This document shows positions 17,208-26,035 of a stretch of DNA of 64,000 nt, in pieces (position 1 is the first letter of the stretch; each line of letters starts with the position of its first letter). The stretch covers positions 513,864 through 577,863 of the forward strand of contig NZ_BMUA01000003.1 in the NCBI RefSeq assembly GCF_014649955.1, in the 5' to 3' direction. Both the position numbers and the translations under genes were made by a program. The stretch comes from Streptomyces violascens. Its GTDB lineage: Bacteria; Actinomycetota; Actinomycetes; Streptomycetales; Streptomycetaceae. Under the pieces are notes generated by a model. That model saw only the letters and a list, made by a program, of their open reading frames with translations, made no database searches and was not told the DNA's origin.

Positions 17208-17744
17208 TCACCCCGTCGGGCGGCGGCTCCACGCGTCCAGGGTTGTGGTGGTCGTGGCCGGGCGGGGGGTTCTGGTCCAGCCCCAGGCCGCGTATGCCGC
17301 TGCTGCCGGGGTGTTCGTGGGAGCGATCAAGGTCGTCAGGACGTCGGCCTCCTGGCGTTCCAGGAGTCTTTGCTGGAGGCGGGTCGCGATGCCCCGGCGG
17401 CGGCGGGAGGGCAGCACCATGAGTTCTGCCAGCGCGAACACGCGGTCCGCGGTGGCCAGTTCCTCGTCGCCGTCGGTCTCCGCGCCCCGGAAGCCGTGCC
17501 ACCACTCGCCCTCGCGCCCCGGCGGGTAGCCGTACGCGCAGCCGACCAGGAACGGGTCCCCCGCGATGATCATGTCGAAGCCCGGGCGCTGCACGTCCTC
17601 CGCGAAGCGGCGCAGAAACCCCTGCCGCCCCAGCGACTCCGCGTCCTCGGCACCTTCGTACGCCGCTACGTACAGATCCGCGACGGATTCCCGTTGCTGC
17701 TCGGCCTGCCATCGGGACAGCCGCCGCAAGAACACCTCTGTCAT
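17208..17744 (-). CDS. GNAT-family N-acetyltransferase
   Basis: A 178-residue protein from the ATG at 17744; an in-frame start nine codons earlier is less likely because the extra residues are unlike the family. The acetyl-CoA site is FALAELMVLPSRRRRGIATRL (motif A, Q/RxxGxA-like), followed by the C-terminal PTNTPAAAAYAAWGWTR block. It would transfer an acetyl group from acetyl-CoA to an unknown amine. It is divergent from the LuxR-type gene, with about 100 bp between them, and has no clear functional link to its neighbours. Confidence 0.82.
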   Translation of the reverse strand: MTEVFLRRLSRWQAEQQRESVADLYVAAYEGAEDAESLGRQGFLRRFAEDVQRPGFDMIIAGDPFLVGCAYGYPPGREGEWWHGFRGAETDGDEELATADRVFALAELMVLPSRRRRGIATRLQQRLLERQEADVLTTLIAPTNTPAAAAYAAWGWTRTPRPATTTTTLDAWSRRPTG

Positions 17745-17843
17745 CGCATCAGCGTGGCAGGTCACGGCCACTCACGGAACAGGTCGGATGGTGCCGCGCC
17801 CCGCGTTGACCCGATCCGGCGGGCGGCCCACACTGGCCGGATC

Positions 17844-18509
17844 ATGGACGAGCAACAGATCGTGACGCTCCACGGCGAGCGGGCGCTCATCGACCGGGCC
17901 GGGCATCTGTTCGCGGGGGCGCGGCACGAGTTCCTGGTGGCCGCCGCCGACCCGGGGACCTGGTCGAACGGGGTACGCACCGCCTTCGCCGCCGGGCTGC
18001 GCCCCGCCACCGGGCCCGGCGGTCTCGCCCTGCGCAAGCTCTACACCCCGCAGGCCCTGCCCGACGCCCGGGCCGAGCGGCGGCTCACCAGGATGGCCGC
18101 CGGCGGGGCCCACATCCGGATCTGCTCGGCGCCGCTCGCCCAGGAGACCATCGTCCTGGACCGGCGCATCGCGATCCTCGCGAGTGCCCCCGGCAGCGGG
18201 ACGCGTACGTACACCGTGATCCGTACGCCCGACGTCGTCGCGGGGCTCAGGTCGCTGATCCATGCCGCCTGGGAGTCGTCCCCGGACCTCGGCGACCACC
18301 TGCGCCGGCAGCCCGCGGAACTGGACGCGGAAGCGCGGCGGATCCTTCGGATGCTGGGCGCCGGGCACACCGACGAGTCGGCCGCGCGGCAGCTCGGGAT
18401 GTCGCTGCGTACGTATCGGAGGCGGGTCGCCGAGCTGATGGCGGCACTGGGGGCCACCTCTCGGTTCCAGGCGGGGCTGCGGGCGCGGGAGCTGGAGGGC
18501 CGGTTCTGA
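17844..18509 (+). CDS. LuxR-type HTH regulator with an N-terminal sensor-like domain
   Basis: A 221-residue protein. The C-terminal 60 residues are a LuxR/GerE helix-turn-helix: ILRMLGAGHTDESAARQLGMSLRTYRRRVAELMAALGA. The N-terminal 150 residues resemble the phospholipase-D-like/TrmB-type regulatory domain found in many short Streptomyces LuxR proteins (for example AGGAHIRICSAPLAQETIVLDRRIAIL). The ATG is the first good start after the divergent GNAT gene. Target genes are not evident. Confidence 0.8.
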   Translation: MDEQQIVTLHGERALIDRAGHLFAGARHEFLVAAADPGTWSNGVRTAFAAGLRPATGPGGLALRKLYTPQALPDARAERRLTRMAAGGAHIRICSAPLAQETIVLDRRIAILASAPGSGTRTYTVIRTPDVVAGLRSLIHAAWESSPDLGDHLRRQPAELDAEARRILRMLGAGHTDESAARQLGMSLRTYRRRVAELMAALGATSRFQAGLRARELEGRF

Positions 18510-18594
18510 CCGCACCGGCCCGGTCTGCTTCGCCTTCGCATTCACCCTCACACACCCCGATGCAAAACGGCAGATGCGAGCCATAATCTCGTAC

Positions 18595-19116
18595 ATGACT
18601 CATAAACGCGTGGCCGAGCGGCACATGGCGGTGGTGGGTGCGGTCGACCGGCCGGTCGAGCTGAGCGTGGCGGAGCTGCGCGCACGGTGGCCGCAGCGGA
18701 CGGCGGCGGTCACCTTCGACTGCGCCACCAGCGGCCCGCGCGCCCACACCTTCACCGGCCCGCTGCTGCGCGAGGTGATCACCGCGGCGGGGCCCGGGTT
18801 CGACGCGGCCCGCCGCAAGGACCGCTCCCGCTTCCTCCTGGAGATCACCGGCGAGGACGGGCACGCCACGGTGCTGTCCTGGGCCGAGATCGACGAGGAC
18901 TTCGGCGACTCGCCGGTGCTGCTCGCCACCGCCCTGGACGGGATCCAACTGGACGTCCTCGGCGCCCAGTTGGTGGTTCCGTCGGACCGGTGCGGGGCGC
19001 GTTACATCAGTGGGATCACTCAGGTACGGCTGCGCGCGTGCGCCGGGACGGGCGCGGGCGGGGAAGTGGATCAGCTCGCCCGCCGCGAGGGCGGGGCGAT
19101 CGGCAGGCCCGTGTAG
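18595..19116 (+). CDS. small molybdopterin-binding-domain (sulfite-oxidase-like) protein
   Basis: A 173-residue protein from the ATG at 18595. VELSVAELRARWPQRTAAVTFDC, FTGPLLREVI and LLATALDGIQLDVLGAQLVVPSDRCGARYISGITQVRL match the oxidoreductase molybdopterin-binding domain, but without the extra domains of a full sulfite oxidase. No cofactor cysteine at the canonical position could be confirmed. There is no ribosome binding site, and a TAT-box-like CATAAT lies 8 bases before the ATG, so a leaderless transcript is possible. An in-frame ATG at 18574 is an alternative. The 3' end overlaps the convergent pobA by 46 bp. Confidence 0.7.
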   Translation: MTHKRVAERHMAVVGAVDRPVELSVAELRARWPQRTAAVTFDCATSGPRAHTFTGPLLREVITAAGPGFDAARRKDRSRFLLEITGEDGHATVLSWAEIDEDFGDSPVLLATALDGIQLDVLGAQLVVPSDRCGARYISGITQVRLRACAGTGAGGEVDQLARREGGAIGRPV

Positions 19117-20381
19117 TTCTCGGCGAGCTCGGCGGCCGCGTGCCGGGAGTGGGCGATGCGGTCGAGCTGGGACAGCTGGAGCCGGGTCTCGAACGCGGAG
19201 TGCGCCGGGTCCGTGTGGAGCAGCTCGGTCATGGCGTACGAGAAGTGCTCGGCGCGCCAGACCCGGCGCAGGCAGGTCTCGGAGTAGGCGTCGAGGAGTT
19301 CCGTCGAGCCGGTGACGTGCCGCTGGACCAGCGCGCGGGCCAGCACGACGACGTCGGCCACGGCGAGGTTCAGGCCCTTGGCGCCGGTCGGCGGCACGAT
19401 GTGCGCGGCGTCCCCGGCCAGCAGGAGCCGCCCGTACCGCATCGGCTCCATGACCCGACTCCGCATGGGCAGCACCGATTTCGCGACGACGGGGCCACGC
19501 TCCAGTTTCCAGCCCGGGTCCGCGTCGGTCGCCAGGCGGGCGTCCAGCTCGTCCCAGATGCGGGCGTCGGGCCAGTCGGCGGGGTCGGTGCCGCCCGGGA
19601 CCTGGAGGTAGAGCCGGCTGACGGTGGGCGAGCGCATGCTGGCGAGGGCGAAGCCGCGCGAGGAGTGTGCGTAGATCAACTCGTCGTACACGGGAGGCGC
19701 TTGGGCCAGGATGCCGAGCCAGGAGTACGGGTACGTGCGCTCGTACGTTCTGCGGAGCCCGGCGGGGATGGCGTTCCGGGCGACGCCGTGGAAGCCGTCG
19801 CAGCCGACTATGTGGTCACAGGTGAGGGTGGTGGGGCCTCGGTCTTGGTGGCGGTAGTGGATGGTGGGGGTGGGGGCTTTCGCATCGTGGATGCCGTGGA
19901 TGCCGGTGACACCTTCTGTGCCGTCGGTGGCTTCGATGCCTTCGATGCCTTCGATGCCTGTCACTTCTGATCCGAACAACAGCGGGGCGCCGTCCGCCAG
20001 TTGCTGGGCCACCAGGTCCTTCACCATCTCGGTCTGCGCGTAGACCATCACTCGGCGGCCGCCGGTGAGGGAGGGGAAGTCGATGCGGTGGGAGCGGCGG
20101 TCGTACCGGAGCTCGATGCCGTCGTGCGGCAGCCCCTCGCGGTCCATGCGCTCGCCCGCGCCGGCGGACCGCAGGACGTCGACGGTGCTCTGTTCGAGGA
20201 TGCCGGCGCGCTGACGTTGCTCGATGTACGCGCGGTCGCGGCTCTCCAGGACCACGCAGTCGATTCCGGCGTTGTGCAGGAGGCGGGCCAGCAGGAGTCC
20301 GGCGGGGCCTGCGCCGATGATGCCGACGGTGGTGTGGGTGGGGACGGGAGTGGAGGTGGACGTGGAGGCGCTGGTGGGCAT
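19071..20381 (-). CDS. pobA: 4-hydroxybenzoate 3-monooxygenase
   Basis: A 436-residue flavoprotein hydroxylase converting 4-hydroxybenzoate to protocatechuate with NAD(P)H and O2. The FAD fingerprint is VGIIGAGPAGLLLARLL (residues 19-35), the DG motif is DHIVGCDGFHGVARN, and the second FAD motif is GRLLLAGDAAHIVPPTGAKGLNLAVADV. It begins 2 bp after the pcaL stop with an AAGGAC site, so it is the last gene of the pca operon. At 436 residues it is longer than the usual roughly 394, owing to a Ser/Thr-rich N-terminus and a Gly-Ile-Glu/His-rich insertion at residues 142-168. Confidence 0.93.
   Translation of the reverse strand: MPTSASTSTSTPVPTHTTVGIIGAGPAGLLLARLLHNAGIDCVVLESRDRAYIEQRQRAGILEQSTVDVLRSAGAGERMDREGLPHDGIELRYDRRSHRIDFPSLTGGRRVMVYAQTEMVKDLVAQQLADGAPLLFGSEVTGIEGIEGIEATDGTEGVTGIHGIHDAKAPTPTIHYRHQDRGPTTLTCDHIVGCDGFHGVARNAIPAGLRRTYERTYPYSWLGILAQAPPVYDELIYAHSSRGFALASMRSPTVSRLYLQVPGGTDPADWPDARIWDELDARLATDADPGWKLERGPVVAKSVLPMRSRVMEPMRYGRLLLAGDAAHIVPPTGAKGLNLAVADVVVLARALVQRHVTGSTELLDAYSETCLRRVWRAEHFSYAMTELLHTDPAHSAFETRLQLSQLDRIAHSRHAAAELAENYTGLPIAPPSRRAS
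19932..19958. repeat. 9-bp microsatellite inside pobA
   Basis: TTCGATGCC is repeated three times head to tail on the plus strand, flanked by imperfect copies (GGATGCCGT, GGATGCCGG). On the coding strand it encodes Gly-Ile-Glu triplets, giving the GIEGIEGIE part of the insertion in PobA. Slippage here would add or remove whole triplets without shifting the frame. Confidence 0.8.
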
Positions 20382-20383
20382 GT

Positions 20384-21541
20384 TCAGCTGTCCTTCTGGT
20401 CGGCGTCGGCCGCGTACTCGGTGATCGCGCGTTCCGCTACGGCGAAGGCGGAGTTGGCGGCGGGGACGGAGCAGTACACGGCGCACTGGAGCAGCACTTC
20501 GCCGATCTCGTCGGGGCTCAGGCCGTTGCGCAGGGCGCCCTGTACGTGCAGCGCCAGCTCGTCCTTGTGGCCGCCCGCGACGAGTGCGGTGAGCGTGATG
20601 ACGCTGCGGGTGCGGCGGTCCAGGGTGCCGTCTCCCCAGATCTCGCCCCAGGCGTAGCGGGTGATGAAGTCCTGGAAGCGGGCGGTGAAGGGGGTGGTGC
20701 GGGTTCTCGCTCGGTCTACGTGCGCGTTGCCGAGGACGGCTCGGCGGGTGGCCTCGCCTGTTCGGCGCAGGGGCGGGCCGGTTCTGGTGTTCGTCAGGTG
20801 GCCGAGCAGGGCCTCGGTCACGTGATTCGGCTGCTCCACATTGGCCAGGTGGCCGGCTCGGGGGAGTTCCAGGAGCTGGGCGTCCCGGATGCCGTCGGCG
20901 AGTTCACGGGCGTGGGACGGCGGGGTCGCCACGTCGTCCCGGCCGGCGATCACCAGGGTGGGGGCGGTGATGCGGGCGAGTTCCGGGCGCAGGTCGAGCC
21001 CGGCGAGGATCTCGCAGCAGGCGGCGTACGACCCCGGGTCCACGCGGTGGTGGTCGGCGAGGAGGTGCTCCGGGGCGTCGAACGCGGGGGTGAACCAGCG
21101 GCTCGGCGCGCTGTCGACGACCTCGCCGATTCCCTTGGTGCGTACGGTGTCCGCCCTCGCCAGCCAGGGTTCCGGCGGGCCGAAGTCGGCGGAGGTGCAC
21201 AGGAGCGCGAGGGATTCGACCCGGTCGGGGTGGTGCGCGGCCAGCCAGGTTCCTACGGCTCCGCCGAGGGAGATTCCGGCGTAGCTGAAGGTGTCCGTGC
21301 GGAGCTCTTCGAGGAGGTCGAGGAGGAGGGTGGCGAGGGTTTCGAGAGTGGGGCGGGGTGAGGGTGGGAGCCATGCGGGGGAGTTTCCGTGGCCCGGTAG
21401 GTCCCAGCGGAGGATGTTGAAGTGTGCGGCGAGCGCGCTTAGTTGGGGGTTCCAGAGGGCCAGGGTGGTGCCCAGAGAGGGGGCCAGTACGAGGGTGGGG
21501 GCGGTGGGGGTCGGGCCGGGGGTCAGGTGGTGGGTCAGCAT
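20384..21541 (-). CDS. pcaL: 3-oxoadipate enol-lactonase / 4-carboxymuconolactone decarboxylase fusion
   Basis: A 385-residue fusion of PcaD and PcaC, as is common in actinobacteria. The N-terminal alpha/beta hydrolase has nucleophile Ser91 in YAGISLGGAVG, an acid in IAGRDDVATP (Asp202/203) and His231 in PRAGHLANVEQP. The C-terminal carboxymuconolactone decarboxylase domain (about 265-380) has WGEIWGDGTLDRRTRSVITLTALVAGG and a partner His in LALHVQGALRNG. It carries out two consecutive steps of protocatechuate breakdown. A GGGAG box supports the ATG. A 395-bp repeat-filled gap separates it from pcaB. Confidence 0.93.
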   Translation of the reverse strand: MLTHHLTPGPTPTAPTLVLAPSLGTTLALWNPQLSALAAHFNILRWDLPGHGNSPAWLPPSPRPTLETLATLLLDLLEELRTDTFSYAGISLGGAVGTWLAAHHPDRVESLALLCTSADFGPPEPWLARADTVRTKGIGEVVDSAPSRWFTPAFDAPEHLLADHHRVDPGSYAACCEILAGLDLRPELARITAPTLVIAGRDDVATPPSHARELADGIRDAQLLELPRAGHLANVEQPNHVTEALLGHLTNTRTGPPLRRTGEATRRAVLGNAHVDRARTRTTPFTARFQDFITRYAWGEIWGDGTLDRRTRSVITLTALVAGGHKDELALHVQGALRNGLSPDEIGEVLLQCAVYCSVPAANSAFAVAERAITEYAADADQKDS

Positions 21542-21639
21542 GGGGGTCTCCCGGGGGGGGTGAGGGTGGGCGGGGTTCGGGTTGGCGGGGCGGCACGGGC
21601 GGACAGGTGGGCAAGCGTCCCCAGGGGGCTGGGGCGGAG

Positions 21640-21920
21640 CCCCAGAGGCTCGGCCTACCCGACCCCTGCACAGGCAGGCGGGCAAACACCCCCGAGGTCT
21701 GCGGCGGACCCCCAAGGGCTCGGCCTACCCGACCCCCTGCGCGGGCAGGCGGGCAAACACCCCCGAGGTCTGCGGCGGACCCCCAGAGGCTCGGCCTACC
21801 CGACCCCTGCACGGGCAGACGGCCCCCGGGGGGCTGCGGCGCCCCCCAGAGGCTCGGCCTACCCGACCCCTGCACGGGCAGGCGGGCAAACACCCCCGAG
21901 GTCTGCGGCAGAGCCCCAGC
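21640..21920. repeat. four-copy tandem repeat of about 70 bp between pcaL and pcaB
   Basis: The 395-bp gap between pcaB and pcaL holds no credible gene. Four tandem units share CGGCCTACCCGACCCC(C)TGC, GCGGGCAAACACCCCCGAGG and TCTGCGGCGGA. The word GGCTCGGCC recurs at 21647, 21717, 21788 and 21851, giving steps of 70, 71 and 63 bp. Unit 3 is shorter and diverged, while the other units are nearly identical, suggesting recent tandem duplication or homogenisation. The region contains short palindromes such as GGGGCGGAGCCCC. It would lie within the pca mRNA if the operon is continuous. Confidence 0.9.
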
Positions 21921-21936
21921 AAACCCCGCACCCCCC

Positions 21937-23133
21937 TCAGCCCCCCGGCGCCCCCAGCACCCCCCTCCCCAGCGCTCGAGCCACCATCCCCTCCGCCGTG
22001 CCCACGCCCCCCACCGCCTCGCCCAACGCCAAGTTGCCCCGCATTCGCTCCGGGAACACCGACAGCTCCCCGCACAGCACCGCCGCCCCCCGCGCCGCGC
22101 CCCCGCACAGTCGCAGCGCCTCCCTCAGGGGGGACCACTCCGCGTGCCACGCACCCGGGGGGCGTTCGTCCTCCGCTGCCATCGAGGCGTACAGGGTCGA
22201 CACCAGGGCCGGGACCTGCCGGGCCGCCGAGGCGAGCAGCACCGAACGCACCGGGTTCCTCTTGTGCGGCATCGAGGAGGAGACCCCGCCCGTGCCCTCG
22301 GCCACCTCCCCCACCTCCGTGCGGGACAGCACCAGCACGTCCGCCGCCACCTTCCCCAGCGCCCCCGCGCAGAACGCCAGCACCCCGGCCAGGTCCGCCA
22401 CCGGCGTACGCAGGACGTGCCACGGCAACTCCGGTGCGCTCAGGCCGAGTTCGCGGGCGAAGGCATCCACCAGTCCCTCTCCCTCCATCCCGTACGCCTC
22501 GAACGCCGCCAGCGTTCCGGCCGCACCGCCCAGCTGCACGGGGAGGGTGGACCGGACCCGTACGACACGGTCGTGCGCGTCGAGGACCAGGGAGCGCCAG
22601 CCCGCCGCCTTCAGGCCGAACGTCGTCGGGACGGCATGCTGGGTCAGCGTGCGGGCCGCCATCACCGTGGCCCGGTGGCGGTCGGCGAGGGTGGCCAGGG
22701 ACGCGGCCGTCGCCGCCAGGTCCGCCCCGATCAGGTCGAGCGTGCGGGCGGCGACCAGCATCAGCGCCGTGTCCAGGATGTCCTGGCTGGTGGCACCCCG
22801 GTGCGCGAACTCCTCGTCTCCCGGGGAGAGTTGCGCCACCGCCGCCCTCAGGTCGGCCACGAGCGGGATCACCGGATTGCCGCCCGCCCCGGCCCGCAGA
22901 GCCAGCCCCCGCGCGTCGAACCGGCCGGACCCCGCCGTCTTCGTCACGGCCTCCGCCGCCCGCCCGGGAATCCCGCCGGCCTCCGCCTGGGCCCTGGCCA
23001 GCGCCGCCTCGGCGTCGAGCATCGCCCGCAGCACCGCACCGTCACCGGTCGCCGCCTCCGCCGGGCTCCCCGCACTCACCGGCGTGAGCAGACCGGCATC
23101 CCCCTCACGCGCGGGAGAATCATCCGAAGTCAA
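21937..23133 (-). CDS. pcaB: 3-carboxy-cis,cis-muconate cycloisomerase
   Basis: A 398-residue member of the fumarase/aspartase superfamily. The signature GGVSSSMPHKRNPVRS is intact, with TSQDILDTA and LTQHAVPTTFG upstream. It converts 3-carboxymuconate to 4-carboxymuconolactone in the protocatechuate branch. The start is TTG (complement of 23131-23133) inside the last codons of pcaG, a 14-bp overlap. The length is somewhat shorter than the typical 440-450, with a short C-terminus, but no catalytic block is missing. Confidence 0.92.
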   Translation of the reverse strand: MTSDDSPAREGDAGLLTPVSAGSPAEAATGDGAVLRAMLDAEAALARAQAEAGGIPGRAAEAVTKTAGSGRFDARGLALRAGAGGNPVIPLVADLRAAVAQLSPGDEEFAHRGATSQDILDTALMLVAARTLDLIGADLAATAASLATLADRHRATVMAARTLTQHAVPTTFGLKAAGWRSLVLDAHDRVVRVRSTLPVQLGGAAGTLAAFEAYGMEGEGLVDAFARELGLSAPELPWHVLRTPVADLAGVLAFCAGALGKVAADVLVLSRTEVGEVAEGTGGVSSSMPHKRNPVRSVLLASAARQVPALVSTLYASMAAEDERPPGAWHAEWSPLREALRLCGGAARGAAVLCGELSVFPERMRGNLALGEAVGGVGTAEGMVARALGRGVLGAPGG

Positions 23134-23704
23134 GGAAGACCGTCTCCTTCTCCCCCTGCAGATGGATGTCGAAGCGGAACAACCCCTCCCGGGCCCCCGC
23201 CCCGGACTCCCGCCGGGCCAGCATCGTCTCCCCCCGCTCCCCCGCGAGCCCCTTCAACTCCCCTTCCCCGCCCAGCCCCTCCACGTACGCCCGCGTGAAG
23301 AGGTGGCGCGACAGGCCCCGCGCGAACAGGCACACCGCCAGGTAGGGCGCGGCCGGCGGCGGGGGCAGGGTGCGTACCGACCAGTGGCCGTCCGCGCCCG
23401 TCCCCACCCTGCCGAAGCCCGTGAAGCCGATGCCGTCCCGGCCGAGGAAGCCCCCGCTCGCCGCGTCCCGGCGCCACGAGCCGGCACCGCCCGCGAGAGA
23501 GCCGTCGGGCGCGGCCTGCCAGAACTCCAGGAGTGCGTCCGGCACCGGCTCCCCGTGCCCGTCGTACACGTACCCGTGGATCGTGATCGCCCCGGGATGG
23601 CCGGTCGGCGCGATCTCTCCGCCGCCCGGGAAAGGGAGGGCGTATCCGTAGAAGGGGCCCACCGTCTGCGACGGGGTCGGGTCAAAGGCAACCGGCTCCG
23701 GCAT
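23120..23704 (-). CDS. pcaG: protocatechuate 3,4-dioxygenase alpha subunit
   Basis: A 194-residue alpha subunit. It opens with TPSQTVGPFYGYALP, the hallmark of PcaG, followed by ITIHGYVYDGHGEPVPDALLEFWQA and a C-terminal RFDIHLQGEKETVFLDF. The alpha subunit does not carry the iron ligands but completes the active site of the (alpha-beta-Fe)n intradiol ring-cleaving enzyme. Start and upstream stop share one base (TGATG), so it is coupled to pcaH. Confidence 0.93.
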   Translation of the reverse strand: MPEPVAFDPTPSQTVGPFYGYALPFPGGGEIAPTGHPGAITIHGYVYDGHGEPVPDALLEFWQAAPDGSLAGGAGSWRRDAASGGFLGRDGIGFTGFGRVGTGADGHWSVRTLPPPPAAPYLAVCLFARGLSRHLFTRAYVEGLGGEGELKGLAGERGETMLARRESGAGAREGLFRFDIHLQGEKETVFLDFG

Positions 23705-24426
23705 CACGCGGTCACCTCCGGGTCGGCCGGCGTCGCGGCCGGACCGTCGAGCACGATGTCCCAGTGGTAGCCCAACGACCAGTTGCGCACGGAGAGTTCC
23801 GGGTCGTACGCCGCCACCAGCCGGTCCCGTGCCGCCTGGTCGGTGACCGTGTGCAGGATCGGGTCGTACGCCAGGAGCGGGTCGCCCGGGAAGTACATCT
23901 GGGTCACCAGGCGCTGCGTGAAGGCCCGGCCGAAGAGCGAGAAGTGGATGTGCGCCGGGCGCCACGCGTTCTCGTGGTTGCCCCAGGGGTACGCCCCCGG
24001 CTTGATCGTCGTGAACGCGTACCTCCCCTCGGCATCCGTCAGACACCGGCCCGCCCCGGTGAAGTGCGGGTCGAGCGGGGCAGCGTGCTGGTCGCGCCGG
24101 TGGGCGTAACGCCCGGACGCGTTCGCCTGCCAGATCTCCACGAGCTGGCCCGCCACGGGCCGGCCGAAGCGGTCAACCACCCTCCCCGACACGGTGATTC
24201 GCTCTCCGTGCGGGTCTCCCACGTGCTGGCGGGTCAGGTCCGCGTCGAGCGGCGTGACCTCCGTGACGCCGAACACCGGGCCGTACAGCTCCACTGCCTC
24301 CGGATCCCCACCCACCAGGACCGGCGCCCGCGACGGCTCGCGCAACGCCCCGCTGCGGTAGGGCCCCACCCTGCCGCGCGCGGGCGCCTCCTCGGCCGTG
24401 CCGATCTGTCCCTGAGTGAGCGTCAT
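23704..24426 (-). CDS. pcaH: protocatechuate 3,4-dioxygenase beta subunit
   Basis: A 240-residue catalytic subunit of the intradiol dioxygenase that opens protocatechuate to 3-carboxy-cis,cis-muconate. The four non-haem Fe(III) ligands fit the Pseudomonas pattern: Tyr107 (GRYAHRRD), Tyr146 (PGAYPWGN), His159 and His161 ([12 protein letters not shown]). [14 protein letters not shown] is the strongest family block. The start overlaps the pcaJ stop as ATGA. The ordering pcaH-pcaG with immediate coupling favours equal subunit production. Confidence 0.95.
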   Translation of the reverse strand: MTLTQGQIGTAEEAPARGRVGPYRSGALREPSRAPVLVGGDPEAVELYGPVFGVTEVTPLDADLTRQHVGDPHGERITVSGRVVDRFGRPVAGQLVEIWQANASGRYAHRRDQHAAPLDPHFTGAGRCLTDAEGRYAFTTIKPGAYPWGNHENAWRPAHIHFSLFGRAFTQRLVTQMYFPGDPLLAYDPILHTVTDQAARDRLVAAYDPELSVRNWSLGYHWDIVLDGPAATPADPEVTA

Positions 24427-25193
24427 CGTCCTGCCACCTCTCCCGAGCCCGAATCGCCGCCTGCGGTATCGCTGTCTGCGGTCTCGCCGCCGGTGCCTTT
24501 GCTGCCGGTGCCTTTGCTGTCCGCGGTTTTGCTGTCCGCGGTTTCGCTGTCCGCGGTACGGACATGAACGAACGCCCCCGTTCTCGCGCGCACCTCCTCC
24601 ACCCCGACCCCCGGCGCCGTCTCGACCAGGACGAAACCGTCGTCCGGGTGCACGTCGAGCACGGCCAGATCGGTGACGACCCGGTGCACACAGGCCCGGC
24701 CGGTGAGCGGCAGAGTGCAGCGCTCCACGAGTTTGGGCGTGCCGTCCTTCGCGGTGTGCTCGGTCAGGACGATCACGCGGCGCACCCCGTGCACGAGGTC
24801 CATCGCGCCTCCCATCCCCTTCACCAGCCGCCCCGGAACGGCCCAGTTGGCGAGGTCACCGCCCGCCGACACCTGCATCGCGCCGAGGATCGCGGTGTCG
24901 ATGTGGCCGCCGCGGATCATCCCGAACGACAGTGCCGAGTCGAAGAACGCGGCGCCCGGCAGGACGGTCACCGTCTCCTTGCCCGCGTTGACGAGGTCCG
25001 GGTCCACGTCCTCCTCCAGGGGGTACGGTCCGACGCCGAGAATGCCGTTCTCCGAGTGGAGCACCACATCCACACCCGGGGGTAGACGACCCGGCACCAG
25101 GGTCGGCAGCCCGATGCCGAGGTTCACACAGCTCCCGTCCCCCAGTTCGGCTGCCGCCCGCGCCGCCATCCCCTCCCGCGTCCACCCGCTCAT
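24423..25193 (-). CDS. pcaJ: 3-oxoadipate CoA-transferase subunit B
   Basis: A 256-residue class I CoA-transferase beta subunit. The catalytic glutamate is in [11 protein letters not shown] (Glu48), the thioester-forming residue, with [11 protein letters not shown] before it and [15 protein letters not shown] after. Together with PcaI it moves CoA from succinyl-CoA to 3-oxoadipate. The last 40 residues are an unusual low-complexity tail built from [10 protein letters not shown] and KGTG units, encoded by imperfect DNA repeats and absent from typical homologues. The start shares one base with the pcaI stop (TGATG). Confidence 0.93.
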   Translation of the reverse strand: MSGWTREGMAARAAAELGDGSCVNLGIGLPTLVPGRLPPGVDVVLHSENGILGVGPYPLEEDVDPDLVNAGKETVTVLPGAAFFDSALSFGMIRGGHIDTAILGAMQVSAGGDLANWAVPGRLVKGMGGAMDLVHGVRRVIVLTEHTAKDGTPKLVERCTLPLTGRACVHRVVTDLAVLDVHPDDGFVLVETAPGVGVEEVRARTGAFVHVRTADSETADSKTADSKGTGSKGTGGETADSDTAGGDSGSGEVAGR

Positions 25194-25957
25194 CAGCGTT
25201 CCTCCACGCGTACCGTACGTTTCTCAATTGCCTTGTCCACAGCCTGAGTCGGGGTCAGCGGTACGACCCGCTGCACGAACACCCCGGGCACGTGGACCCC
25301 GTCCGGGTCGAGGTCGCCCGGTTCCACGAGGTGTTCGACCTCGGCCACCGTGACCCGGCCGGCCATCGCCGCGAGGGGGTTGAAGTTGCGGGCCGCGCGG
25401 CGGAAGACCAGGTTTCCGTGCCGGTCGCCCTTCCAGGCCCGTACGAGGGCGAAGTCCGTGGTGATGCCGTGCTCCAGGACGTGCTCGCGCCCGGCGAACT
25501 CGCGCACCTCCTTGGGCGGCGAGGCCACGGCCACCCGGCCGTCGGCGCCGTACCGCAGGGGCAGCCCGCCGTCGGCCACCTGGGTGCCGACGCCCGCCGG
25601 GGTGTAGAACGCGGGGATGCCGCAGCCGCCCGCCCGCAGGCGCTCGGCGAGGGTGCCCTGCGGGACCAGCTCCACCTCCAGTTCGCCGCCCAGGTACTGG
25701 CGGGCGAACTCCCTGTTGGTGCCGATGTACGAGCCGGTCACGCGGGCGATGCGGCCGGCCGCGAGCAGCACGCCGAGGCCTCCGCCGTCCACCCCGCAGT
25801 TGTTGGAGACCACGCTCAGGGCGGTGGCGCCCTGCGCGTACAGGGCTGCTATCAGCACGTTCGGCACCCCGCTGAGGCCGAAGCCGCCGACCGCGAGGGA
25901 GGCCGCGTCGGGGATGTCGGCCACCGCGCCGGCGGGGGCCCGTACGACTTTGTCCAT
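25193..25957 (-). CDS. pcaI: 3-oxoadipate CoA-transferase subunit A
   Basis: A 254-residue CoA-transferase alpha subunit and the first gene of the pca operon. Family landmarks are [14 protein letters not shown] (the CoA-binding GxGG-like loop), [39 protein letters not shown] and [15 protein letters not shown]. It pairs with PcaJ. It begins about 176 bp from the divergent IclR-type gene, so the operon promoter and the regulator's sites should lie in that gap. Confidence 0.93.
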   Translation of the reverse strand: MDKVVRAPAGAVADIPDAASLAVGGFGLSGVPNVLIAALYAQGATALSVVSNNCGVDGGGLGVLLAAGRIARVTGSYIGTNREFARQYLGGELEVELVPQGTLAERLRAGGCGIPAFYTPAGVGTQVADGGLPLRYGADGRVAVASPPKEVREFAGREHVLEHGITTDFALVRAWKGDRHGNLVFRRAARNFNPLAAMAGRVTVAEVEHLVEPGDLDPDGVHVPGVFVQRVVPLTPTQAVDKAIEKRTVRVEER

Positions 25958-26012
25958 GGAACGCCCACGCCCGTTCTCGCTCGACGACCGCCCGTCGGGG
26001 CTCTCGCCATGT

Positions 26013-26035
26013 GTTCGCCAGATGAACTAGAGTTC
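26013..26035. promoter_or_regulatory. operator-like GTTC/GAAC array between pcaI and the IclR gene
   Basis: GTTC (26013-26016), GAAC (26024-26027) and GTTC (26032-26035) alternate, so both GTTC-N7-GAAC and GAAC-N4-GTTC form inverted repeats. The array lies between the divergent pca operon and its IclR-type regulator. PcaR/PcaU-type regulators bind palindromes with a third half-site in such positions. This is a position-plus-symmetry prediction, not a demonstrated site. Confidence 0.5.

Noticed and set aside
21640..21920. CRISPR array
   Set aside because: The units are contiguous with no separate unique spacers, unit size is about 70 bp, and no cas genes are present.
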